This document shows, piece after piece, positions 27,459-37,888 of a stretch of DNA of 64,000 nt (its first letter is position 1; every line of letters starts with the position of its first letter). The stretch is from Argonema galeatum A003/A1 (GTDB taxonomy: Bacteria > Cyanobacteriota > Cyanobacteriia > Cyanobacteriales > Aerosakkonemataceae): NCBI RefSeq assembly GCF_023333595.1, contig NZ_JAIQZM010000003.1, positions 223,358-287,357 of the forward strand. The letters run 5' to 3'. The notes beneath the pieces are model-generated. The model did no database searches. It was not told the origin of the DNA and worked only from the letters and a program-made list of their open reading frames with translations. The position numbers and the translations under genes are program-made.

Positions 27459-27650
27459 TCAGTTGCGATCTTCTTCTTCTTCTATAGCTTTGTAAAGAGC
27501 CTCTGCTTTTTGCCGATCGACGATCGCACCCTTATCGTCTCCTAAACGACGACGAATTTCGCTCCGCAGGTCATAGGCATCAGGCTGGTTTGGCCCCCAT
27601 ACAAATGCCCTACTTTGCCTTGAAAGCCTTTCACTAAGCTGCCCTTGCAT
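27459..27650 (-). pseudogene. fragment of a TPR-repeat protein
   Basis: 63 codons. The part DAYDLRSEIRRRLGDDKGAI, then DRQKAEALYKA, looks like the last one and a half tetratricopeptide units of cyanobacterial TPR proteins (RRxLGDxxGAIxDxxKAxxLY). The first residues are unrelated to a TPR start, and no TPR-coding sequence continues upstream. It is best read as a C-terminal relic, although a very short expressed protein cannot be excluded. Confidence 0.55.
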
Positions 27651-27697
27651 CTAAGTCTATTCATAGTGTCCCGTACAAGTGAGACTCCGAGGTACTT

Positions 27698-28018
27698 ATG
27701 AAAATTCTGGAGCAAACTAAAACTAGACTGAAACTCAAGCACTCCTCTCTACATCAGATTGCTGGTCGTTCTATGGTATTAGGAGGCTTGTTATTTCTTG
27801 TTTTTTTGTTATTTTCCATAACAACATCAGCTAATCTTAATTGCCGTCGTATTCCTCGAAACCCGGTTAGTTGTGAATTGAAACGATTCACAACTGTTGG
27901 AGGGATGCAAACTGTCAATATTACCAATCTTATAGGATTAACCAAAGACTATAGTCTCCTAGTAATAGATGCCTATTACTTTGCCAGAAGTATTAAAAAA
28001 TTTCTAGGTTATGAATAG
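27698..28018 (+). CDS. small membrane protein, unknown function
   Basis: 106 residues. A charged N-terminus (MKILEQTKTRLKLKHSS) precedes a strong hydrophobic segment at about 27-45 (VLGGLLFLVFLLFSI), then CRRIPRNPVSCELKRF with two cysteines that could pair outside the membrane. The opening resembles a recurrent cyanobacterial family of small PH-like membrane proteins (MKIxEQTxTxLxL). It appears shorter than those relatives, so it may be truncated. No operon partner; the following 208 bases to corA contain no recognised feature. Confidence 0.6.
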   Translation: MKILEQTKTRLKLKHSSLHQIAGRSMVLGGLLFLVFLLFSITTSANLNCRRIPRNPVSCELKRFTTVGGMQTVNITNLIGLTKDYSLLVIDAYYFARSIKKFLGYE

Positions 28019-28226
28019 CTTGGTACTTTGGGTATTGGACTGGTAACTTGCGAATCTGCAAAAATGTGATGAGATAGTGGATAACATACAGCAGTGCATA
28101 GATAGCGATCGGGTAGAGCAGGTATTGCATAGCAATCTCACAGTTCAAACTACGCTTAGTGTTCCCATATAGGAGAAGGTTGTAACCATATTATCCGATC
28201 GCGTCCAATTCACACTTGACTTGCCC

Positions 28227-29393
28227 TTAATCTTTCTTGATTGTAGAAAAATTATCGAACCAGCCCCGACGCCAGAAAAAGTAGATTAGACCAGAGGCGA
28301 TCGCAATCATCACCGCCCAGCAAAGCGGATAGCCCCAGTACCAGTTGAGTTCTGGCATATTCAAGGGGGATTTTTCTGTATCAAAGTTCATCCCATACAC
28401 ACCAGCGACAAAGGTTAGCGGAATAAAAATTGACGAAATCACGGTCAGCAGTTTCATAACCTCATTCATCCTGTTACCGACACTGGATAGATAGACATCC
28501 ATTAACCCGGAGGCAAGTTCGCGATAAGTTTCCACAATATCCATCACCTGAACTGCGTGGTCGTAACAATCTCGCAGATAAATTCGCACATCGGGACTAA
28601 TCAGAATACTGCCATCTCGAATCAGGTTATTTATGGCATCTCGTTGCGGCCAAATAGCGCGGCGGAGTGTTAGCAAATCGCGTTTGACTTGATAGATTTT
28701 TTCTAGCGTGTGCCGCGTCGGGTTAGTCACCACTTCATCTTCTAGTTCTTCAATCCGCTCACCATAGATTTCCAGCACTGGGAAAAAGCCATCAATAATC
28801 GAATCTAACAAGGCATAGGCTAGAAAATCGGCTCCACGCTGGCGGATCGTACCTTTGTCGTGGCGAATGCGATCGCGCACTGGTTGGAAGCAATCGCGCT
28901 CTGGCTCCTCTTGCACTGTAAGCAGATAATACTTCCCTAAAACAAAACTGACTTGCTCGCTGTAAAAACCATTACCTTTTTCCTTGGGCATCACCATACG
29001 AGCAATAATCACCAGTTGCGAATCCAAGTCGTCCACTTTAGGTCGCTGGGGTACATTGACCACATCTTCCAGAACCAGCGGATGCAAATCAAACACTTGA
29101 CCCATTCGCCGCCAAATGTTTTCATTTCCTAAGCCGAGTACATCAACCCAAGAAACCGACTCCGTATCCAAATAAGGAATGCAGGCTTCCGGTGTCTCCA
29201 CTTGAACGCGGGTGGCTTTGCTAGCGCAATAATCGATCAACACAATGGCGGGTGGCGGGGCATCATCCTCAAGGTCAAGAGTCCCCGGCATACTCCCTGC
29301 TTTGTCGTAGTTGAAATCAATGTAAGATTCATCTTCATCTTTGGCATGGGCTGGTGCAGCTAATTCTGATGCTGGGAAACGTTTATCTGCCAT
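28227..29393 (-). CDS. corA: CorA-family magnesium/cobalt transporter
   Basis: 388 residues. A large N-terminal cytoplasmic domain (VSWVDVLGLGN, then HPLVLEDVVNVPQRPK) leads to the two C-terminal transmembrane helices. The selectivity motif GMN is at 334-336 in GVYGMNFDTEKSP, between helix 1 and helix 2, and the protein ends with the basic FWRRGWF tail. This is the classic CorA layout, and it should assemble as a pentameric divalent-cation channel in the plasma membrane. Monocistronic, with its own 200-base upstream gap. Confidence 0.92.
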   Translation of the reverse strand: MADKRFPASELAAPAHAKDEDESYIDFNYDKAGSMPGTLDLEDDAPPPAIVLIDYCASKATRVQVETPEACIPYLDTESVSWVDVLGLGNENIWRRMGQVFDLHPLVLEDVVNVPQRPKVDDLDSQLVIIARMVMPKEKGNGFYSEQVSFVLGKYYLLTVQEEPERDCFQPVRDRIRHDKGTIRQRGADFLAYALLDSIIDGFFPVLEIYGERIEELEDEVVTNPTRHTLEKIYQVKRDLLTLRRAIWPQRDAINNLIRDGSILISPDVRIYLRDCYDHAVQVMDIVETYRELASGLMDVYLSSVGNRMNEVMKLLTVISSIFIPLTFVAGVYGMNFDTEKSPLNMPELNWYWGYPLCWAVMIAIASGLIYFFWRRGWFDNFSTIKKD

Positions 29394-29609
29394 GTTGGTT
29401 CACGTAAGTTCTAAGCTGCTGTGCATCTAATTTTACAGTCAACTTCGATCGGATTCTTGTGGAATGGGCATCTTGCCCGACGAGCGAGTAAAATTTAGAT
29501 GCGCGACAGCCTATGACATTTCCATAGCTCCGGGTTCGATTCCATCCTTAACATCCCTAATGAGATAATCTTTAGAATTTGAGTTATAACAATTGACCGA
29601 TCGGCCCAA

Positions 29610-30782
29610 ATGAAGACAATCAAACCAACCGAACCAATTCAGACACGGGGAAACCTGGACAAAGTAGTCATCGAAAACGATGTTTTGCACTTAGCGGGCT
29701 GGGTAGCCTCAGTTGACGCAGGCCCTGTGGAAGGCTTCAAGATTGTCTGTGCAGGTAAAGAGTTGACCGAGTTTGTGATGGCTTTGGGCCTTGATAGCCC
29801 TGACGTGGAGGAGATGTTTCCAAACCTTGACTGCTCTGAAAAAGCTCGGTTTCATATTAATGTGTTTTTGAACGAACAACAACAAGAACAAGTTCGGAAT
29901 TCCCTGATCGTTTTAACGCCGCTGTTCGAGGGTAGAAAAGGATGCCTCCTGCTCGATCTGCTAGAGCCTTCCCTACCGCTTCCAGATAGCGATTTGCGGG
30001 GCTTTATCGGCGCAAACGTCAACTTTACCGACGCTGCGATCGAATTTCTCGGCTACTTTTTGCAAAAGGGTGGCCTCAAACCGACAGAAAACGTCCTCGA
30101 TATTGGCTGCGGTGCGGGCCGCATGGCTTATGCCCTAGCTTACTACTTGGCACCCACAGCCCGATATGAGGGATTTGATATCGCACAGCCGTTGATCGAA
30201 TGGGCCCGACAGAACATTACTGCTCGCTTTCCCAACTTTAATTTCCGCCAAGTAGACATCTACAATAAACTTTATAACCCGGATGGAACTTTGCAAGCGA
30301 CGGAATTTGCTTTTCCTTATGAGGATGAAACCTTCGACTTCGCGTTGCTGACTTCAGTCTTCACTCATTTACCATCTGAGGAGGTTCGCCATTACCTCGA
30401 CGAAATTGAGCGAGTTCTCAAGCCAGGTGGTCGTTGTCTATGTACCGTCTTGCTGCACAACGAGGAGTCCCAAAAGCTGATGGAGGCAGGCAAGAGTACT
30501 GCTAACTTGGTTTACCAAATCGATGATTATTTCGCTACCAGCCCGGATGTGCCGGAAAGGTTTATTGGTTTCCAAGAAGATTTGCTGATGAAGTGGATTT
30601 GCGATCGCGGTTTCACCCTACAGGGCAAGTACTATGGCGATTGGTGTCGCCGCACCGAGTTCACCAGTCACCAAGACATACTGGTTTTCCAAAAAGATTG
30701 CTCTTTCGTTTCCCGGATGCGGATGTTCCCTAAGAAGATTTACCGGATGTTCCAAAGTCGCAACATGAATGAAAAAGCTTGA
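29610..30782 (+). CDS. class I SAM-dependent methyltransferase, paralogue A
   Basis: 390 residues. Residues 1-130 form an N-terminal domain (GNLDKVVIENDVLHLAGW) absent from simple methyltransferases. The SAM domain follows: motif I VLDIGCGAGRM near residue 165, the acidic loop EGFDIAQP, motif II-like FDFALLTSVFTHLP and motif III VLKPGGRCLC. It is closely similar to the protein at 31592 over the whole length, so they arose by tandem duplication. The substrate is not evident; the N-terminal domain resembles accessory modules of sugar- or glycan-linked methyltransferases only loosely. The stop abuts the truncated TnpB sequence. Confidence 0.85.
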   Translation: MKTIKPTEPIQTRGNLDKVVIENDVLHLAGWVASVDAGPVEGFKIVCAGKELTEFVMALGLDSPDVEEMFPNLDCSEKARFHINVFLNEQQQEQVRNSLIVLTPLFEGRKGCLLLDLLEPSLPLPDSDLRGFIGANVNFTDAAIEFLGYFLQKGGLKPTENVLDIGCGAGRMAYALAYYLAPTARYEGFDIAQPLIEWARQNITARFPNFNFRQVDIYNKLYNPDGTLQATEFAFPYEDETFDFALLTSVFTHLPSEEVRHYLDEIERVLKPGGRCLCTVLLHNEESQKLMEAGKSTANLVYQIDDYFATSPDVPERFIGFQEDLLMKWICDRGFTLQGKYYGDWCRRTEFTSHQDILVFQKDCSFVSRMRMFPKKIYRMFQSRNMNEKA

Positions 30783-31558
30783 CTTTAGTACCAAATAGCA
30801 TAGTAATAAGGAAAGCTGACCGATGGTACGCCATAATCAACATCCAGTGCCATGTCAGCATTCCCAACCCAATGCGTCATGGTCATCCCATTGGGGTTGA
30901 TGTCGGGTTGGAGAAGTTTTTGGCAACCAGTGACGGTGTTATCGTCAAACCGCCGAAGTTTTTTAAGAATCTGCAAAGTAGGCTGAAAGTGCTGCAACGC
31001 AGACTCTCTAGGAAACGAAAACGGTCTAAGAAATACGAGAAAGCCCGAATCAAAGTTGCAAGACTTCACCACACAATTGACAACACTCGCAAGGACTTTC
31101 ATTTTAAGCAAGCCCATGCCCTTTGTGACGCTAGTGATATGGTCTTCATGGAAGACCTGGATTACCGAATAATGGCTAAAGGGATGCTGGGAAAACATAC
31201 GCTGGATGCAGCGTTTGCACAGTTCCGAGCTATCACCAAGTATGTGTGCTGGAAGCGCGGTAAATTCTTTGCAGAAGTTAATGCTAGAGGAACTTCCCAA
31301 GAATGTCCTGAGTGTGGTGCAGAAGTTAGGAAAGACCTGAGTGCTAGAGTACATAATTGTCCGAATTGTGGGTATATAACGGATAGAGATGTAGCATCTG
31401 GTCAAGTCATTAGAAATCGGGGCATTGCCCTAATTAGTACCGTTGGGCAAACGGGAATCGAAAGTGCCTGTGCAGTCGGTCTGCCGGGGACTGAGGAAAC
31501 TCAGTCTAGGTCAGAGGCGAAACCCCGCAAGGGAAAAACCAGGAAAACCAGGAAGTGA
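30779..31558 (+). pseudogene. N-terminally truncated TnpB (IS200/IS605-type)
   Basis: About 259 codons that start without a proper initiation site immediately after the stop of the upstream methyltransferase. The RuvC-like residues survive: Asp in IGVDVGLEKF, Glu in FMEDLDYR and Asp in TDRDVASGQ, with a four-cysteine zinc finger (CPECG, CPNCG). Full-length TnpB is about 400 residues, so the bridge-helix and most of the WED/REC region are missing. The basic tail (KPRKGKTRKTRK) and the following GGAAGCCCCCATTATA resemble the right end of such elements. No TnpA is present. Confidence 0.85.
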
Positions 31559-31591
31559 TTCTTGGAAGCCCCCATTATAATCTTCGATTTA

Positions 31592-32713
31592 GTGGGGGAG
31601 GATGTCACGAAGACAATCACACCAACTAAACTGGTTCAAATGCGCGGGAACATCGACAAAGCGGTCATCGAAGACAATGTGTTGCAGTTAATAGGCTGGG
31701 CAGCTTCAGTTAATGCAGGCCCTGTGGAAAGCTTAAGGGTTTCATATTCAGGTAAAGAATTCACTGACTTTGAAATGGCTTTTGGCATCAAGAGTCCTGA
31801 TGTCAAGGAAATATTCCCAAATCTAGAATGCGCGCAGAAGTCGCGGTTCCGCATTCGCATACCTCTCAATCAAGAAGAACAACAACAAATTCGGGATTCC
31901 CTCATTGTTGTGACTCCCTTGTTCAAAGAAGGAGAGGGAGGAAGCATACTCTACCTGCTAGAACCTTCCTTACCGCTTCCCAGCGAGGATGACAGCGAAT
32001 TGATGATCTGGATAGGGTCAAATGCTCTAGCCACCTTCAGCCGCACAGCCATTGAGTTTCTCGGCTACTTTTTGGAAATGGCCGCTCTCAAACCGACTGA
32101 CTCGGTACTTGATGTTGGCTGCGGTATGGGCCGCATAGCCTACACCCTAGCCTACTACTTGGCACCCACAACCCGATACGAGGGGTTTGATATTATGGAG
32201 CCACTAATTCAATGGGCTCAGAATAATATCGCTCCTCGCTTTCCCAACTTCAACTTCCGTCGAGTAGACATTTATAACAAGCTTTATAACCACAATGGAA
32301 CTTTGCCAGCGACGGAGTTTGTTTTCCCTTACGAGGACGAAAGTTTTGATTTTGTTTTTCTGGGTTCTGTATTTACTCACATCCCGGCTTGCGAGGTTCG
32401 CCATTATCTAGAAGAAATCTACCGGGTTCTCAAACCGGGCGGTCGTTGCCTATGTACCGTCTTCTTGCACAACGAGGAGTCGGCAAAACTGATTGCGGCA
32501 GGCAAAAGTTCTGCTAATCTGGTTCACGAGATCGATGATTATTTTGCCACCAGCTTGGATATGCCGGAGATGTTCACAGGGTTTAAAGAAGACTTACTGC
32601 TGGGGTGGATTGGCTCGAGCGGTTTCACAGTGAAAGGCAAGTATTACGGCTTGTGGTGTGGCCGCACTGAGTTCATCAGCTACCAGGATATTCTGATTCT
32701 GCACAAAGATTGA
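31592..32713 (+). CDS. class I SAM-dependent methyltransferase, paralogue B
   Basis: About 373 residues from GTG 31592. The layout is the same as paralogue A: N-terminal domain (GNIDKAVIEDNVLQL), motif I VLDVGCGMGRI, EGFDIMEP, FVFLGSVFTHIP and VLKPGGRCLC. The codon aligned with the paralogue start ATG is ACG (31607), although GGGGGAGG is correctly placed before it. Translation must therefore begin at GTG 31592, at TTG 31562 inside the transposon end, or internally at ATG 31640. The insertion of the TnpB remnant just upstream probably removed or altered the normal start region. The fold is otherwise intact, so it may still be functional. Confidence 0.8.
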   Translation: MGEDVTKTITPTKLVQMRGNIDKAVIEDNVLQLIGWAASVNAGPVESLRVSYSGKEFTDFEMAFGIKSPDVKEIFPNLECAQKSRFRIRIPLNQEEQQQIRDSLIVVTPLFKEGEGGSILYLLEPSLPLPSEDDSELMIWIGSNALATFSRTAIEFLGYFLEMAALKPTDSVLDVGCGMGRIAYTLAYYLAPTTRYEGFDIMEPLIQWAQNNIAPRFPNFNFRRVDIYNKLYNHNGTLPATEFVFPYEDESFDFVFLGSVFTHIPACEVRHYLEEIYRVLKPGGRCLCTVFLHNEESAKLIAAGKSSANLVHEIDDYFATSLDMPEMFTGFKEDLLLGWIGSSGFTVKGKYYGLWCGRTEFISYQDILILHKD

Positions 32714-32730
32714 ACTAGATTCGTTGAGGT

Positions 32731-32762
32731 GTAGGGTGCGTTAGCCTAAGCGTAACGCACCT
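32731..32762. repeat. GTAGGGTGCGTT...AACGCACC hairpin repeat, copy 2
   Basis: GGTGCGTTAG, four spacer bases and AAGCGTAACGCACC form an inverted repeat. Compare the degenerate copy at 3592-3622. It lies in the convergent gap between the methyltransferase and groEL and could double as a terminator, but there is no T-tract. Confidence 0.55.
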
Positions 32763-32849
32763 TAAAGCCTATCTGGTAAACAAGCTGCTGTAATAAATCA
32801 TTGGTCATTAGTATTGTCAAAATTTTACTAATGACTAATGGCGAATGGA

Positions 32850-34596
<1,747 letters not shown>

Positions 34597-34637
34597 TCAA
34601 GATTGGGGATGCAAAGAAGATTTACCCATTTCTGTAT

Positions 34638-34718
34638 TTGGTACGTAGTTGCGCTTTAGTGCTAAAGCGCAACTACGTACCAATAATGATTTATTTGCGC
34701 CCGACCTACTTAATGACC
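34638..34718. repeat. 46-bp palindrome plus conserved tail, copy 1
   Basis: TTGGTACGTAGTTGCGCTTT pairs with AAAGCGCAACTACGTACCAA around a TAGTGCTA centre (34638-34683), followed by TAATGATTTATTTGCGCC and GACCTACTTA. The second copy at 55509-55587 has the same palindrome length and tail but different arm bases. Confidence 0.85.
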
Positions 34719-34724
34719 GATTAG

Positions 34725-35507
<783 letters not shown>

Positions 35508-35617
35508 TCAATAACTGCGCTAACTATCTTAGGTTGATTCGTACCTAAGACTTACAAAATTTATCAAACCAGAATCTAGGATTAAGTTGGTGTTAAGCAA
35601 ACAATTAATTTTTTCTT

Positions 35618-35935
35618 ATGGCTACTAAACAACAGTTCAACAGCTTTGATGAGTTGTTATCTGGCTCAGACGTGCCAGTGTTGGTAGATTTTTACGCTAC
35701 CTGGTGCGGCCCCTGCCAGATGATGGCTCCCATTCTAGAGCAGGTGAATGCCCAAATGCAAGGCCGCTTAAAGGTTGTAAAAATTGACACTGATAAATAT
35801 TCTCAGTTAGCTTCTCAGTATAGCATTCACGCTCTGCCGACGCTGGTACTCTTTAAGAATGGTGTGCAGGTCGATCGAATTGAGGGTGTGCAGTCAGCGC
35901 CACAGTTGATTCAGCACTTACAGCCTTTTATTTAA
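35618..35935 (+). CDS. trxA: thioredoxin
   Basis: 105 residues, a single thioredoxin fold. Active site W29-C-G-P-C33 in FYATWCGPCQMM, buried Asp in LVDFYA, cis-Pro in ALPTLVLFKNG. No signal peptide, so it should act in the cytoplasm as a disulfide reductant. The length is standard for m- or y-type cyanobacterial thioredoxins; the type cannot be settled by eye. A strong terminator follows immediately. Confidence 0.93.
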   Translation: MATKQQFNSFDELLSGSDVPVLVDFYATWCGPCQMMAPILEQVNAQMQGRLKVVKIDTDKYSQLASQYSIHALPTLVLFKNGVQVDRIEGVQSAPQLIQHLQPFI

Positions 35936-35947
35936 GTAAATCTGAAA

Positions 35948-35990
35948 TGAAATAACCCACCTGATTGAATAAGTCAAGTGGGTTATTTCA
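35948..35990 (+). terminator. rho-independent terminator after thioredoxin gene
   Basis: TGAAATAACCCAC pairs with GTGGGTTATTTCA across a 17-base loop, followed by a T-rich stretch. It begins 13 bases after the trxA stop. Confidence 0.85.
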
Positions 35991-36080
35991 TTAATTTATT
36001 TTTACCTACGTCGTCTTGAGGAAGCAAAATAAAGTTTTGATAAATAATAAATGCTATATTTGGTTGTAATAAACAATTCT

Positions 36081-36116
36081 ATGCAGTCATGGTTGTTAAC
36101 TTTGGGAGAAAGTTGA
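36081..36116 (+). pseudogene. relic of the 3' end of a retropepsin-like protease gene
   Basis: The 36 bases starting ATGCAGTCA and ending AAGTTGA match the last codons of the protease gene at 37293-37329 with few substitutions. The similarity continues past the stop (GGGAGGGAAGAAAGGGCGATCGCATAT) to about 36165. It is what remains of an upstream module in a tandem array. Confidence 0.7.
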
Positions 36117-36253
36117 AGGGGAGGGAAGAAAGGGCGATCGCATATCTGACTATGGCTATAATAGAAATATCTCTTTTAGTGAGTCTATCGTTATCTTCAG
36201 CCAATACTAGAGATAATCAAAAATTAGATATTTCAGAAATAGGAGAATTAAAA

Positions 36254-36570
36254 ATGACCGACACAAAACCTACTCGCACCGTCCGCCGAGGCAGAATATT
36301 CCCAGAAATCCAGTGGTCAGAAGAAAAAAAGGCGCAGTGGAAAGCAGAAATGGCAGCAACTCGTCACCGTTGCCAAGTTATTTTTGAAAAAGTCAAGCCA
36401 GGGGTAATCAAAACTCACTATAACTATTTTATGGCGATCGATCCAGATAGCGAAGACTATTTTATTGACAAAAATGAAGAAGTAGCTACACAGATGGCTC
36501 GCAAAAAAAACAGAATGCTATTCCATATATTTTGGTTATTAATGAAACCGGAGTAGCTGGCAGAATATGA
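36254..36570 (+). pseudogene. small partner protein, copy 1, frameshifted at A8
   Basis: Starts at ATG 36254 with AGGAG 9 bases upstream (an open extension to 36089 is not needed). The first 80 residues match copy 2 at 36647 almost exactly (RRGRIFPEIQWSEEKKAQWKAE). After the A8 run at 36503-36510 the zero frame ends early as NRMLFHIFWLLMKPE (stop at 36556). Adding one A gives an ending AIPYILVINETGVAGRI, which matches copy 2 and restores 105 residues, with TGA at 36568-36570. Its downstream protease partner is missing. Slippage could still produce the long form. Confidence 0.75.
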
Positions 36571-36646
36571 GCCAAGGCAATCACTATCTTCAGCCAATAG
36601 CAGAGTTAATTGAAAATTATATATTTCAGAAATAGGAGAATCAAAA

Positions 36647-36964
36647 ATGACTGAAACAAAACCTACTCGCATCGTCCGCCGAGGCAGAATATTCCCAGAA
36701 ATCCAGTGGTCAGAAGAAAAAAAGGCGCAGTGGAAAGCCGAACAAGAGGCATTTCATAAGCGCTGCCAAGTGATTTTCGATCGAGTTCAACCCGAACTGA
36801 TTAAAACTCATTACAACTGGTATATAGCGGTTGAACCTGATAGTGGAGATTATTTTATTAATAAAAATGAATTAACAGCTATAAATATGTCGCGACATAA
36901 GCATCCTAATGCTCCTGTTTATATCTTCCGAATCAATGAAACGGGAGTAGCTGGCACAATATGA
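36647..36964 (+). CDS. small soluble partner protein of retropepsin module, copy 2
   Basis: 105 residues: MTETKPTRIVRRGRIFPEIQ, then a charged helix, VQPELIKTHYNWYIAVEPDSG and a conserved end INETGVAG. AGGAGAA lies 7 bases before the ATG. The family is not recognised by name. It is tightly coupled (ATGA overlap, 36961-36964) to a retropepsin-like protease gene, so the two probably work together, perhaps as regulator and enzyme or as antitoxin-like and effector protein. No membrane segment or signal peptide. Confidence 0.75.
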   Translation: MTETKPTRIVRRGRIFPEIQWSEEKKAQWKAEQEAFHKRCQVIFDRVQPELIKTHYNWYIAVEPDSGDYFINKNELTAINMSRHKHPNAPVYIFRINETGVAGTI

Positions 36965-37329
36965 TTGAAGGCAAATTTGGGGATGATGAGGAGTTATTTT
37001 TTGAAATAGAGTTGATTGCTGCTGATGGATTGGAATTACCAGTTGATGCCATGTTAGATACAGGATTTTCAGACTGGTTAGCAATCGATAAGCAGGATTT
37101 AGAGGGGCTTGATTGGCCCTATGTAGGAGAGCGAAATATGCGAATAGCAAAGGGAGAGGCAAATTTTGATATTTATGTAGGAAAAGTACGAATAGATGGA
37201 GAAGAATTCGATATTCCCGTTCATGTTGGGGATGGAGTTCCAGAAGTTTTAATTGGTCGTCAGTGGTTGAAAAGTCGGCGGTTAGTGGTGGATATGCAGT
37301 CAGGAGTGTTGAATTTGGGAGGAAGTTGA
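36961..37329 (+). CDS. retropepsin-like (clan AA) aspartic protease
   Basis: 122 residues. The motif VDAMLDTGFSDWLAI has the catalytic D-T-G followed by the hydrophobic strand of single-domain retropepsins, and the late VLIGRQWLKSRRLVVD is the family helix and turn. A single copy of the motif means a homodimer would be required for activity. Related small proteases are frequent in cyanobacteria, usually next to a short partner gene, and their substrates are unknown. Its ATG overlaps the TGA of the partner gene. The 3' end is also found as a relic at 36081. Confidence 0.8.
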   Translation: MIEGKFGDDEELFFEIELIAADGLELPVDAMLDTGFSDWLAIDKQDLEGLDWPYVGERNMRIAKGEANFDIYVGKVRIDGEEFDIPVHVGDGVPEVLIGRQWLKSRRLVVDMQSGVLNLGGS

Positions 37330-37362
37330 GAGGGAGGGAAGGAAGGGCGATCGCATATAATA

Positions 37363-37495
37363 GAAAACTCACAGCTTCTCTTAAAGCCTCCAATCCTATA
37401 CGAACCGCTTCGAGATCTCCTTCTTCCAACTCTTTTTGAATTGCCATAATAGTGCCATAGTGCGACGCCGTTGTTTTTTCCAACCAAGAATTCAT
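37363..37495 (-). pseudogene. truncated small gene downstream of DUF29
   Basis: From ATG 37495 the frame reads MNSWLEKTTASHYGTIMAIQ, then KELEEGDLEAVRIGLEALRE, a coherent acidic helical start. It runs after about 44 codons into sequence that is the antisense of the protease gene, where coding character is lost although the frame stays open to 36872. It begins 16 bases after the DUF29 stop and would have been its operon partner. The end was probably cut by the duplication of the protease module. Confidence 0.5.
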
Positions 37496-37510
37496 AAATT
37501 ACCCAAACTT

Positions 37511-37888
37511 CTACAACGGTAAAAAATCTTCATCTAGAAATTCTTCAATGGTGAAAGGTGACTCGCTAGGTAAACTATCTGGGGCTAATTCCATCTCCAA
37601 CTCGACTAATTCTTTGGCATCTTGGTATATTTGAGTAAAACATTCTAACAATAACGTTTTTAAACTAGGGCTGTCTGCTAAAATTTCCTTTATGCGAGTG
37701 CGATGTTCTCCAATCGCGACGCGCCATAGTTCCCTCTGCTGTAGTTCGCAATATTTGTATTTAAGCAAATACCGTATAACTGCCAAAAAACTCTCATCCA
37801 GTTCCCGTTTTTCCCATCTTCCCAAACTCTCAACTTCATCTACTAAGTTTTCAATATCTAACTCCGAAAAGTTGCCCTCGCGTACTAA
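37511..37888 (-). pseudogene. DUF29 family protein, C-terminal part (interrupted by IS)
   Basis: Encodes LVREGNFSELDIENLVDEVE through SPSLKTLLLEC to the end FLDEDFLPL, the conserved core and tail of DUF29 proteins. The N-terminal 28 codons are 1.36 kb away at 39252-39336. Joining the two across the 4-bp duplication restores ETARLVREGNFSELD in one frame, about 154 residues in total. The intact relative at 39349 aligns throughout. DUF29 has no established function. Confidence 0.88.

Noticed and set aside
30785..31405. 206-codon minus-strand frame
   Set aside because: Antisense to the TnpB remnant, whose catalytic motifs are on the plus strand.
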